Virus record (IMG/VR): IMGVR_UViG_3300005590_000001
Coordinates: 62,001 to 126,000 of that record
Direction: 5' to 3' (one strand)
Source: a virus
Length of the DNA: 64,000 bases
The notes under the pieces were generated by a model. That model did no database searches. It saw nothing but the letters and a program-made list of their open reading frames with translations, and had not been told where the DNA came from. Shown here one piece after another: positions 19,441 to 28,116 of this stretch. The translations under genes were made by a program, and so were the position numbers. Position 1 is the stretch's first letter. Every line of letters starts with the position of its first letter.

Positions 19441-20465
19441 AAATTTTAATTACCGGCGTTACAGGTCAAGTCGGTGCTTTGGCAGCTAAAAGATATTTAG
19501 ATAATAAACATACCGTTGTAGGTTTACATAGACGCTCATCTAATATGTGGCGTTTAAAGGAATTAGGAATTTCGCCGATTTTAGAATCGGGTGATATCAC
19601 CGATGCTACCTCTATGTTTAATATTATCAATAATCACCGGCCGACTGTAATTTTTAATACGGCCGCCGCTTCTCATGTCGGCGAATCTTTCAAAACTCCC
19701 GATGTAGCATTACAGCACACAGGAGCCGCCGTTCTCAATCTATTGGAAAGTGTACGCAAGGTCGGTGATTGGTATCGGCCGATAATAGTTCATTGCAGTT
19801 CTTCCGAGATGTTTGGTTCTAACTTTTCCTTTGTAAATCAGGAAGGTAAACTTGAGCATTCCAATTTAGATTTGCTAGCCAACAAACAACTGCCGAATGG
19901 TGCTTTTCAAGATGAAAATACACCTTTAGCTGCTAACTCTCCATATGCAGCTGCAAAAATTTATGCTCACAATATATGTGATTTATATAGGCGTTCATAT
20001 GGGATGCATATTATCACACCAATCTTTTTTAATATGGAATCATCTTTAAGAACAGAGGATTTTGTTACCCGTAAAATTACTTCTTATATCGGTAAATTAG
20101 AAGCTGGGTTAACAAACAATTTTTTATTCTTAGGAAATCTTGATGCTAGGAGAGACTGGTCTCATGTTAATGACAGTCTAACCGCTGTAGATTTAATGAT
20201 AGAAAAACAAAAATTTGAAGATTTTGTTGTTTGTTCTGAAAAAACACATACCATTAAAGAATTTTGTAATCAAGCATTTGGGCTTGTCAATAAAAATTAT
20301 ATGGATTATGTCAGAGTTAGTGAAAAGTTTTTCCGTCCGTGTGAAGTTCCGTATTTATTAGGATCTTCTAAAAAGTTAAAAAGTTTAGGATGGACTCAAG
20401 AAAATACTTTTGATGATTTAGTTCAAGAAATGGTACAAACTGATGTACGAAGAAGTGGGAAATAA
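19437..20465 (+). CDS. GDP-mannose 4,6-dehydratase-like SDR enzyme
   Basis: The 342-residue protein is an extended short-chain dehydrogenase: nucleotide loop GVTGQVG (7-13), FNTAAASHV (74-82), SSSEMFG (121-127), catalytic YAAAK (Tyr170, Lys174) and the substrate-binding LGNLDARRDW (near 240). The SSSEMFG/YxxxK pair and N-L-D-x-R-R-D-W are typical of GDP-mannose dehydratases, which make GDP-4-keto-6-deoxymannose, precursor of fucose- and rhamnose-type sugars. It may feed glycosylation of virion or host surface. It overlaps the small-terminase stop (ATGA). Confidence 0.85.
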   Translation: MKILITGVTGQVGALAAKRYLDNKHTVVGLHRRSSNMWRLKELGISPILESGDITDATSMFNIINNHRPTVIFNTAAASHVGESFKTPDVALQHTGAAVLNLLESVRKVGDWYRPIIVHCSSSEMFGSNFSFVNQEGKLEHSNLDLLANKQLPNGAFQDENTPLAANSPYAAAKIYAHNICDLYRRSYGMHIITPIFFNMESSLRTEDFVTRKITSYIGKLEAGLTNNFLFLGNLDARRDWSHVNDSLTAVDLMIEKQKFEDFVVCSEKTHTIKEFCNQAFGLVNKNYMDYVRVSEKFFRPCEVPYLLGSSKKLKSLGWTQENTFDDLVQEMVQTDVRRSGK

Positions 20466-20466
20466 A

Positions 20467-20637
20467 ATGAACAGCAATATGCATATATTTAAGGGGACAA
20501 TTGACTTGTGCCTCAAGATGATTCAAGAATTGCAATCATCTAAGCAAGCTCGCTTAGTTGGTTTGGTAGAAGATTGCTCTTCTGGTAATAATTATGTTTT
20601 AATGTATCGAAACCCAAAAGAAATTCATGTGAAATAG
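20467..20637 (+). CDS. hypothetical protein, 56 aa
   Basis: ATG at 20467 behind TGGGAA. The protein is a short helix (HIFKGTIDLCLKMIQELQSS) and a strand pair (ARLVGLVEDCSSGNNYVLMY). Unknown function. Confidence 0.5.
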   Translation: MNSNMHIFKGTIDLCLKMIQELQSSKQARLVGLVEDCSSGNNYVLMYRNPKEIHVK

Positions 20638-20642
20638 AAAGA

Positions 20643-21371
20643 ATGGATTGGCTAGATTTTAGTATAAATCAAAATAATATTGGTATTCTTATTGGTACTT
20701 TGGGCTCTGCTTGGGCCGCATGGTTAACTTTTAAGAATAAACAAGGTGTTAACGTAGTTAACAAATTTGAATTATTATTAGAATCGGAGTCTAAATTAAT
20801 TGCCACTTTATGTAGTGAGATGGAAAACTTAAAAAAAGAACTTTTCGAATCACAAAAAGAAATTAATGGTTTAAATATTTTATTACTAACCGAACGTGAA
20901 AAATTAATACATTTGAATCATTTGGTAAATTCACAATTTAATTCTATTAAGGCACTACAAAAATTTTGTGAATATATTCCAACTCCAACTTGGTTAAAAA
21001 AGCCACCTAATTTAGAGGCGGGTGAAGAATATTCACGTATGTTGTTTATTAATCAAGCTTATGAAGAACAGTGGCATATTTCTAAACAATCTTATATAAA
21101 TAAAACGGATATTGAGCTCTGGCCAAAAGTAGTAGCGGATTTGTTTGCCGTAAATGATTTGGAGGTTGCGAATAAATGTATAAGTATTATCACTAAAGAG
21201 CTTGTTCCGCTTAAACCATTTGAAAAGTCTAACAACTCTGAAATGAAAGAGTGGTTAATATGGAAATTTCCTGTAATGATAGACGATACAATAACTGTTG
21301 GAGGCATAGCAATTGACCTTGAAAACAAAAACTTTAAACAGAACTATATTCTTCCACCAAGAGGAGAATGA
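20643..21371 (+). CDS. membrane-anchored PAS-domain protein
   Basis: Residues ~10-30 are a transmembrane helix (IGILIGTLGSAWAAWLTF), ~35-95 a coiled coil, and ~100-240 a PAS fold of the kind that begins with a proline-rich W-x-K strand (YIPTPTWLKKPP), continues with MLFINQAYEEQW and a TDIELWPK...VNDLEV segment, and closes with KFPVMIDDTITVGGIAIDL. PAS domains sense small ligands or mediate dimer contacts; here no kinase or cyclase output follows. It lies beside a ClpP-like protease whose start it overlaps by 59 nt. Confidence 0.7.
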   Translation: MDWLDFSINQNNIGILIGTLGSAWAAWLTFKNKQGVNVVNKFELLLESESKLIATLCSEMENLKKELFESQKEINGLNILLLTEREKLIHLNHLVNSQFNSIKALQKFCEYIPTPTWLKKPPNLEAGEEYSRMLFINQAYEEQWHISKQSYINKTDIELWPKVVADLFAVNDLEVANKCISIITKELVPLKPFEKSNNSEMKEWLIWKFPVMIDDTITVGGIAIDLENKNFKQNYILPPRGE

Positions 21372-21888
21372 CGGTTGCTCGGTTGATTATAAAACCGTTT
21401 CAAATTTTATTAAAGATTTATATGAGCTTAATTTAGAAAATTCTAAACCTATTGACATATATTTGATTAATGTTGATGGTGGTGATTGGGGTTTTGGCAT
21501 GAGCATGTATTCTGATATACGTAATAGTGATTCCCCAATTACTATTTATGGTTCTGGCCTAATAGGAAGTATGGGTACAATTATTATGCAAGCTGCTGGT
21601 TTAAGATTTTTATGTAAGGATACATTTTATCTAGTACATACCGGTAGTTTTTCTTTTGACGGAGAAGCTAAGTGTGGTATAGCTTGGGCGGAATTAAATA
21701 AATTGATGTATAAAAAAATGATTGAAATATATGCAGCACGATGCATAAATGGAGAATATTTTAAAGAACGTAGTTCATCTTTGAGTAAAGTTAAAAGTTA
21801 TTTAGATCAAAAAATTAAAACAAAGACAGATTGGTATATGACAGCTGAGGAAGCTGTGTATATGGGATTTGCTGACGGAATTTACTAA
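21313..21888 (+). CDS. ClpP-like serine protease
   Basis: A TTG start is chosen because GGAGG lies 8 nt upstream. The 191-residue protein follows the ClpP fold: DIYLINVDGGDWGFGMSMY (ClpP I-N-S-P-G-G region), SGLIGSMGTIIMQAAG with nucleophile Ser86, YLVHTGS with His109, and KTDWYMTAEEAVYMGFAD with a likely acidic residue Asp173. In many phages a ClpP-like enzyme is the prohead protease; here a separate head protease is encoded at 28117, so its substrate is open. Confidence 0.8.
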   Translation: MTLKTKTLNRTIFFHQEENDGCSVDYKTVSNFIKDLYELNLENSKPIDIYLINVDGGDWGFGMSMYSDIRNSDSPITIYGSGLIGSMGTIIMQAAGLRFLCKDTFYLVHTGSFSFDGEAKCGIAWAELNKLMYKKMIEIYAARCINGEYFKERSSSLSKVKSYLDQKIKTKTDWYMTAEEAVYMGFADGIY

Positions 21889-22850
21889 TGGCGAAAAAAC
21901 GGCGCGGACGTAGGCGTAAATTATACAAACCTTCAACTCTTAAAGAATTGAAGTTGAATAGCAATAAGCGGCGTTATAATAAACGTTATCTTATGACCCG
22001 TAATAAGGTTTTGGCCCGAGATAACTTTACATGCCAACTTTGTGGACTGAAGGGTGTTAAGCTTGAGGTTCACCATATTCAATTGTATTCAAAGCACGTT
22101 TCTCTTCGCCGTAATCGCCGTAATCTTATATCTTTGTGTAAACAATGTCACGATGATATTAAAAATAAGGAAACATACTACAAGCCTATATTTCAAGCTA
22201 AGGTTGCCCGTAATACACGCCTTTATCGTCAGCGGAAAATTACACATGAAGAGCGAATGAAAGAATTAAGAAAGCACCAAGAACTCCCAAATAGTTTCGC
22301 CGAATACGAATATTTAGATCCTAATAAAGTTACTAAACAAAAGTATGAAGAACATTATTTACGCAAAACATGGCGTGGAATGAAATATCGAACCATGAAT
22401 AAGAATAGTAAATCATATGAGAGATATGGCGGTAGGGGCATTAAGATCTTCAAAGCTTGGTTAGATTTTGATACTTTCCGTCAATATGTCGAAACCCACT
22501 TGGGTGATCGGCCGAATGGATATTCTATTGATAGAATTGATAATGACGGCGATTACAGACCCGGAAATATTCGGTGGGGTACAAATGAAGTACAGGGTCA
22601 AAATAGAGACACTACAGTTTTAGATGAAGCAATGGCGTCCGCCATCTTCATTTTATATCATAAATATCATTTAAAACAAGTAAGAATTGCTGAAAAGATG
22701 GGGTTAAATAGTCCTACTATTATTTCGAATGTCACACGATTTAAAACTTGGCAAAATGTAACTCATAAATACATTTCAATTGTTAAGAAAAAATCGTTGA
22801 AAGAACAAATAGCAATTTACAAACAAGAAATAAAACATCAAATATCATGA
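21888..22850 (+). CDS. HNH endonuclease with AP2-like DNA-binding segment
   Basis: Starts at TAATG with the preceding stop. The N-terminal ~100 residues are basic and hold an HNH module (FTCQLCG, LEVHHIQL, NLISLCKQCHDD). Residues ~155-240 hold a second, AP2-associated HNH-like segment (TWRGMKYRTMN, SYERYGGRGI, SIDRIDNDGDYRPGNIRW) and the C-terminus has a helix-turn-helix (VRIAEKMGLNSPTIISNV). A homing endonuclease. Its insertion splits the packaging cluster. Confidence 0.85.
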   Translation: MAKKRRGRRRKLYKPSTLKELKLNSNKRRYNKRYLMTRNKVLARDNFTCQLCGLKGVKLEVHHIQLYSKHVSLRRNRRNLISLCKQCHDDIKNKETYYKPIFQAKVARNTRLYRQRKITHEERMKELRKHQELPNSFAEYEYLDPNKVTKQKYEEHYLRKTWRGMKYRTMNKNSKSYERYGGRGIKIFKAWLDFDTFRQYVETHLGDRPNGYSIDRIDNDGDYRPGNIRWGTNEVQGQNRDTTVLDEAMASAIFILYHKYHLKQVRIAEKMGLNSPTIISNVTRFKTWQNVTHKYISIVKKKSLKEQIAIYKQEIKHQIS

Positions 22851-23527
22851 AGTTAGAAAATCAAAACTTTGGTAAACTTACTGTTATATCAAAAGATCCT
22901 AACAATAAAAATAATTGGATTTGTTTGTGCGCGTGTGGGAAACAAAAATCTATATATCAGGGGTCTTTGACCAGAAAAAGAGGTAATGTTACTTCGTGCG
23001 GATGTAATCCCAGTAGGAAACACAAGGATTTAACAGGTCGTACTTTTCATTATTGGACAGTAATCAATATACAAACTAAACGTAGAAACAGAATGATCTA
23101 CTGGAATTGTCGCTGTAAGTGTGGTGTGGAAAGATCCGTAAGAGCTGGTGATTTATTAAATAATACATCTAAATCTTGCGGATGTTGGAATCTTGAAGCA
23201 GCTTCGAAAAAATGGAGTAAAGAAAAAAATCCATCATGGAATCCCGATCTATCTAATGAAGAACGTTTACAGAAAAGAAATATTAATGAATTTAGAAATT
23301 GGCGGAAAGCTATTTATCATAGGGACAATTACACTTGTCAAAAATGTTTTCAACAAGGTGGATCTTTAAATGCTCATCATCTTGATGGTTGGCATTGGTG
23401 CGTAGATCGTAGATTTGATATTGATAATGGTGTTACTCTTTGTCGTTTGTGTCATTTAAAATTTCATAAACGTTTCGGTCGCAAAAACAACACCAAAGAA
23501 CAATTTAATAGGTTTATTAATGTTTAA
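22847..23527 (+). CDS. HNH endonuclease with two Cys-rich DNA-binding repeats
   Basis: Overlaps the previous stop by 4 nt. Residues 1-55 and ~60-115 are two copies of a homing-enzyme domain (WICLCACGKQK ... TSCGC and WNCRCKCGVER ... KSCGC). The C-terminal ~90 residues are the HNH core (YTCQKCFQQGG, LNAHHLDGW, GVTLCRLCHLKFHK). Probably a homing endonuclease. Confidence 0.85.
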   Translation: MKLENQNFGKLTVISKDPNNKNNWICLCACGKQKSIYQGSLTRKRGNVTSCGCNPSRKHKDLTGRTFHYWTVINIQTKRRNRMIYWNCRCKCGVERSVRAGDLLNNTSKSCGCWNLEAASKKWSKEKNPSWNPDLSNEERLQKRNINEFRNWRKAIYHRDNYTCQKCFQQGGSLNAHHLDGWHWCVDRRFDIDNGVTLCRLCHLKFHKRFGRKNNTKEQFNRFINV

Positions 23528-23984
23528 ATTAATCGTAGATACTAGGGAAAAAAAGCCGTTTGATTTTATCGGCATACATAATAGAACTATTTCCCGTAAA
23601 CTAGATACCGGCGATTATTCTATTGAGGGATACGAAGATAAGATAACTATCGACCGTAAAGCTACAAGCGCCGAATTAGCAATTTGTTTAGGATCTGCTA
23701 AAGTTAGATTCTATAAGGAATTAGAAAGGATGAGAAGTTTTGACGAAGCTTATATTGTCTGCGCTTTTCCACTTTCTCACATTCATTGCTTTCCTACGCA
23801 TTCAGGAATCCCTCGCAAATTCCAACGCAGAGTTAGGATTAAACCTGCTTTTCTACTTAAAAGTATTAGAGAGATTGAAGAAGAATACGGCGTCGAGTTT
23901 ATCTTTTGTGAAGATAGAGATATGGCCGAATACGAAACTTACAGTATATTAAAAAACTATTATGAGAATAACCAAAGACGTTAA
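23520..23984 (+). CDS. ERCC4/XPF-type nuclease
   Basis: The 154-residue protein shows the family motif set: IVDTREKKPF (Asp7, Arg9-Glu-Lys), TGDYSIEGYEDKITIDRKA (Asp and Lys of the metal site) and RFYKELERM. XPF-type domains cut branched or flapped DNA. Here it sits directly before the large terminase and could trim replication intermediates before packaging. No helix-hairpin-helix dimer domain is fused. Confidence 0.8.
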   Translation: MFKLIVDTREKKPFDFIGIHNRTISRKLDTGDYSIEGYEDKITIDRKATSAELAICLGSAKVRFYKELERMRSFDEAYIVCAFPLSHIHCFPTHSGIPRKFQRRVRIKPAFLLKSIREIEEEYGVEFIFCEDRDMAEYETYSILKNYYENNQRR

Positions 23985-26025
23985 AAGTAAACTAAAAGGA
24001 ACATTCCTCTATAACAAGACTAGTAATGAAATTATAGAGAAGATTAAAGGTGATGCTAGGTGGAACATTCTCGCCGATGACGATTCCTTGTATAATCCTC
24101 TCTTTAATTTACCGGATGAGGGTATGGAAGATTTTGCGAGGTATGTATCGTATTTAATGTCTCACCCGGATTATTTTTATTTAATGATTCGTTTATTATT
24201 TAATATGGATTCATATCCATTTCAATGTATGATTATTCGAGAAATGTACAATCACCGTTTCCCGATGTTAATCGGTTCTCGTGGTATGGCTAAAACAAGC
24301 ACGCTGGCTTTATATACCATTATTAGAATGATTACAATTCCCGGCACAAAAGGCGTTGTTACTGGTGCTGGTTTCAGACAAGCAAAACTGGTCTTTGAGT
24401 ATATTGAAAATGTCTGGAATAGATCGGCAGCTCTAAGATCAATTTATAAAGGTGGTAAAAATGGACCGGTACACGGGGCAGACGCTTGGTCTTTTCGTCT
24501 TGGTGAGTCTATTGTGTGGGCTTTACCTGTTGGCCATGACGGTAGTAAAATTCGTGGGTATCGTGCTAACTTCCTTATCAGTGACGAATTTGCGTCGATG
24601 AATAAAACGGTCTTCGAAGAAGTTATCTCTCCGTTCCTTTCCGTATCTTCAGACCCAATCGGACAAATGGACCATGAAAAGAGTCTTAAGGTGTTTAAAC
24701 ATCTTGGTGCAGATATCAGTGAAAAGGATCTCGTGAATGATATTTTACAGAACCAATTAATTCTTAGTGGTACGGCATATTATAAGTTTAATCACTTTTA
24801 TGAATATTTTGCTAAATGGCACCGAATTTTAATGACCGGCGGAGATCCTGAGAAACTCGAAGAAATATTTGGAGATGATGCATCTGCTAGTCATAATTGG
24901 AAAGATTATTCCTTACTCCGTATTCCTGTTGGTCTTGTTCCAGAAGGTTTCTTAGATAAGTCTCAGATTCAGCGTATTAGAACTCATACGGCAAAAGATG
25001 TTTTCCTTAGAGAGTATGGAGCTTGTTTTGTAGATGATAGTGATGGATTTTATAGACAAAGTCTTATTCAGAATTGCACCGTTACTCCTGACAAAAAAAT
25101 AGAGATTGATGGAGCCGAAGTTAAATTCTCACCCATGTTATACGGCGATCCTCAAAAACGTTATGTCTTTGGTATTGATCCCGCATACGAGGGTGATAAT
25201 TTTGCCATTGTTGTTCTTGAAGTTGAAGAACACTACCGCAAGATAGTACATGTATGGACTACACAAAGCAAAGATCATAGACAAAGACTTAAGGATGGTG
25301 TGATTACCGAAGTTGATTATTTCTATTATTGTGTTAGAAAAATCCGTGATTTGATGTCACGTTTTCCTTGTGCTTATATCGCTATGGATACATTTGGTGG
25401 TGGTAAAGCAATTATGGAAGCTTTCCGCGATACCAGCAGAGCTAAAGAAGGTGAGCGCGCTATCCTGCCAGTGAAAGATCTTGATAATAAACCTGTGGAA
25501 ACAGACTTTATTGTCGGCGACCATATTCTTCATATGATTACTCCTACCTCAGAATGGAACGAGACGGCTTATCATGATCTTAAGAAAGATATGGAAGCCA
25601 GAACTATTCTATTTCCTTATGATGATAACTTAAATGCAGGTTTGGCCGAATACTATGATGAGTCTTTAGGAGAGGCTAAAACACTTTATGATACTTTGGG
25701 TGATTGTGTTTATGAAATAGAAGAGCTTAAAAAAGAATTAACTACGATTATGATTGTAGAAACTCCAGCTGGACGCACAAAGTTTGTTATCGCTGGTGAT
25801 CAGCTTAGCACAGGAACTAAAAAAACAGACTTACATAAAGACCGTGTTTCGGCTTTAATTATGGCTAATTATGTTGCGCGCAATTTTTCTTCTTCGTCTG
25901 CCCGTCCAATTAACCCTGACGTGGGTACGATGCATGGGTTTCTACAACGCTCGGACAAGGGTACCATGTATTACGGCAGACCTGAAATCGCCGAAAAATT
26001 GAGCAACCTCTATAGAAATGTGTAA
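23962..26025 (+). CDS. terL: terminase large subunit
   Basis: The 687-residue packaging motor has the ATPase Walker A GSRGMAKT (105-112), Walker B NFLISDE (203-209), and the C-terminal RNase-H-like nuclease with YVFGIDPAYEGDNF (Asp near 405) and AYIAMDTFGGG. ATP hydrolysis drives DNA into the prohead and the nuclease cuts headful or site-specific ends. The start overlaps the previous gene by 23 nt. Confidence 0.95.
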   Translation: MRITKDVKSKLKGTFLYNKTSNEIIEKIKGDARWNILADDDSLYNPLFNLPDEGMEDFARYVSYLMSHPDYFYLMIRLLFNMDSYPFQCMIIREMYNHRFPMLIGSRGMAKTSTLALYTIIRMITIPGTKGVVTGAGFRQAKLVFEYIENVWNRSAALRSIYKGGKNGPVHGADAWSFRLGESIVWALPVGHDGSKIRGYRANFLISDEFASMNKTVFEEVISPFLSVSSDPIGQMDHEKSLKVFKHLGADISEKDLVNDILQNQLILSGTAYYKFNHFYEYFAKWHRILMTGGDPEKLEEIFGDDASASHNWKDYSLLRIPVGLVPEGFLDKSQIQRIRTHTAKDVFLREYGACFVDDSDGFYRQSLIQNCTVTPDKKIEIDGAEVKFSPMLYGDPQKRYVFGIDPAYEGDNFAIVVLEVEEHYRKIVHVWTTQSKDHRQRLKDGVITEVDYFYYCVRKIRDLMSRFPCAYIAMDTFGGGKAIMEAFRDTSRAKEGERAILPVKDLDNKPVETDFIVGDHILHMITPTSEWNETAYHDLKKDMEARTILFPYDDNLNAGLAEYYDESLGEAKTLYDTLGDCVYEIEELKKELTTIMIVETPAGRTKFVIAGDQLSTGTKKTDLHKDRVSALIMANYVARNFSSSSARPINPDVGTMHGFLQRSDKGTMYYGRPEIAEKLSNLYRNV

Positions 26026-26026
26026 T
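26019..26026 (+). promoter_or_regulatory. TGTGTAAT motif upstream of portal gene
   Basis: TGTGTAATAGTTATTA lies 33 nt before the portal start. The same octamer recurs upstream of the head protease (28091) and tail tube (43940) genes. Possible late promoter -10 element. Confidence 0.35.
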
Positions 26027-26058
26027 AGTTATTAACACGTACTTTAATGAGGATTACA

Positions 26059-28074
26059 ATGAGCAATGAAATTAGTCGTATAACTGCAGCGTGCAATAAG
26101 GCTGCTTTAGAAGGTGCCGGAGCGCAGAATACTGTTACATCAGCTATAGGCTCTTCTTTCTTAACTGGAAATGTTCAGGTACGATCAAATGAATATAAAC
26201 GGAGTGATTATACATATTGGAGACCTTCAGAACGCATTCCTCAGCCATCAGATCATAATGAGGTTGTTAGAGCTTGTTCTGATGTTTATAACAATATTGG
26301 GATTGTCCGTAACATTGTAGATTTAATGGCTGATTTTGCCATTAAGGGTTTTGATTGGACGCATACTAATAGATCGGTAGAACTTTTCTATAAGAACTGG
26401 TTTAAGTATATTGACGGTCCTAATTTCATTGAACGATTCTGTGTCTCATTATTACGAGATGGTTCAGCTCCTGTATATAGAGAACTAAGCAAAATTCCTA
26501 CTGATATTGCTAGAGACTGGAAGCGTGCTAGAAGTGCGGAGTTTCAAAGCTTTGAATCTAATAAGTTGACTTTGCCTAAAAGTTATACTATTATTAGTCC
26601 GATGTTCCTATTTGATCATGATCCTACCAGTAATACTTTTGCGAAAAAGCCAGTCTTAAGAGTACAACCACCAAGGGGTCCGCTTGTTTTGGGTGATAAT
26701 TCTAATCATGAGCAGATCTTAAGAACTACAAATCCCGGCGCCTTCCGTGCTTATAAGAGTATACCCGCTGATTTACGAGAAAAGAAGATAGTGCAGGATG
26801 GTAAGGATATTGATATTTATCATTACCGGAAAAATGACTGGGAATTATGGTCATTACCTGTAATTTACTCTATCTTAGAGCCACTAATTATGCTGCAGAA
26901 AATGCACCTGTGTGACTCTTCTGCTTTAGATGGTGCTATTTCGAGTGTTAGATTGTGGCGTGCTGGTTACATTGATCAGAATAACGCCTTGAATTCTATT
27001 ATTCCGTCGCCGGAAGTTTTAAAGAAAATTCGAGATATTGTTCTAAATAATATTCACGGCGGTGTCCTAGATATATTTTGGGGTCCGGATTTGGACTTTA
27101 AAGAATCTAGCACTAATGTACACGACTTCTTAAAGCCTGATAAATATACTCATATTATGAATATGATCTATGACGGCATGGGCATCCCTCCAGCTTTGAT
27201 TGGTGGAGGAGCCGCTAGTTCCACTACAGGATTTACTAATAACTTCATTTCTATGAAAATCTTTGTTGAAAGATTAAATTATATTCGTATGAAGTTAAAA
27301 GAATTCTTAATGACTGAATCTAAAGTTGTTCAGTCGGCGATGGGATTTAGTACTCCGGCCGTCCCAGTATTTGAAGATGCGATTGTTTCCGACGAAAACA
27401 ACTATCATTCTGTACTTATTGAACTTTATGACCGTGACGTTATTTCTTTAGAAACTATGCGAGAAGAGTTTAATAAGTTAAATCATATTGAACAATCTCG
27501 TGTTCGGAAAGAATATAAACGGCGAGATAAGGAACTCTTACCGCCGAAGACCGGCCGGTATTATCAAGCTATTGATCAAGATCCTGAACCGGAAGTGGTT
27601 CCATCAGCACCTAAAAAGAATAGTGAAGCACCACCCGATAAAGGTGGTAGACCAAATAATTCCAATGACACAAAAAAAAGAAAGCCGAAAGTTGTTAACC
27701 CAACCTCAGCCGCCGATATGCTTCAAGCTCAATCTTGGGCAAGAGAAGCTTTAGATAAAATTGGCGATATTGTGTCACCCATTTACTTACAACTTAAGAA
27801 AAAGACTAGCGCTCGGCAACTTACAGATAAAGAATCTGCCGAATTAGAAGATTTAAAATTAGGTGTTTTGTTATATTTCTCTCCTTGTAAGTCGTTTTCT
27901 ACCAAATGTGTCAGTGAAGCTTTAAATAATATTCCTAATATAGATCAAGCTAAATCCTTACGGGATAACCTTTTAAAAGAGGTTCCTGCTAAATTTAATA
28001 GGGAAATTAATAAAGATGACACAAGAAAAGCTGCTGCAGCGGCCTATGTTATGACAAAAATGACACAAAATTAG
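26059..28074 (+). CDS. portal protein
   Basis: ATG at 26059 is preceded by GAGG; an ATG four codons earlier has no ribosome site. The 671-residue protein directly follows the large terminase and has the expected mix: a conserved N-terminal segment (EVVRACSDVYNNIGIVRNIVDLM), a long beta/alpha core, and GMGIPPALIGGGAASSTTGFTNN, typical of portal wings. The C-terminal third is polar (PKKNSEAPPDKGGRPNNSNDTKKRK). It forms the 12-subunit gate for DNA. Confidence 0.85.
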   Translation: MSNEISRITAACNKAALEGAGAQNTVTSAIGSSFLTGNVQVRSNEYKRSDYTYWRPSERIPQPSDHNEVVRACSDVYNNIGIVRNIVDLMADFAIKGFDWTHTNRSVELFYKNWFKYIDGPNFIERFCVSLLRDGSAPVYRELSKIPTDIARDWKRARSAEFQSFESNKLTLPKSYTIISPMFLFDHDPTSNTFAKKPVLRVQPPRGPLVLGDNSNHEQILRTTNPGAFRAYKSIPADLREKKIVQDGKDIDIYHYRKNDWELWSLPVIYSILEPLIMLQKMHLCDSSALDGAISSVRLWRAGYIDQNNALNSIIPSPEVLKKIRDIVLNNIHGGVLDIFWGPDLDFKESSTNVHDFLKPDKYTHIMNMIYDGMGIPPALIGGGAASSTTGFTNNFISMKIFVERLNYIRMKLKEFLMTESKVVQSAMGFSTPAVPVFEDAIVSDENNYHSVLIELYDRDVISLETMREEFNKLNHIEQSRVRKEYKRRDKELLPPKTGRYYQAIDQDPEPEVVPSAPKKNSEAPPDKGGRPNNSNDTKKRKPKVVNPTSAADMLQAQSWAREALDKIGDIVSPIYLQLKKKTSARQLTDKESAELEDLKLGVLLYFSPCKSFSTKCVSEALNNIPNIDQAKSLRDNLLKEVPAKFNREINKDDTRKAAAAAYVMTKMTQN

Positions 28075-28090
28075 TCTTTTATAAAAAAAT

Positions 28091-28098
28091 TGTGTAAT
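28091..28098 (+). promoter_or_regulatory. TGTGTAAT motif upstream of head protease gene
   Basis: TGTGTAATTATTTAC lies 19 nt before the start; see the copy at 26019. Confidence 0.35.
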
Positions 28099-28116
28099 TA
28101 TTTACAGAGGTAAATT

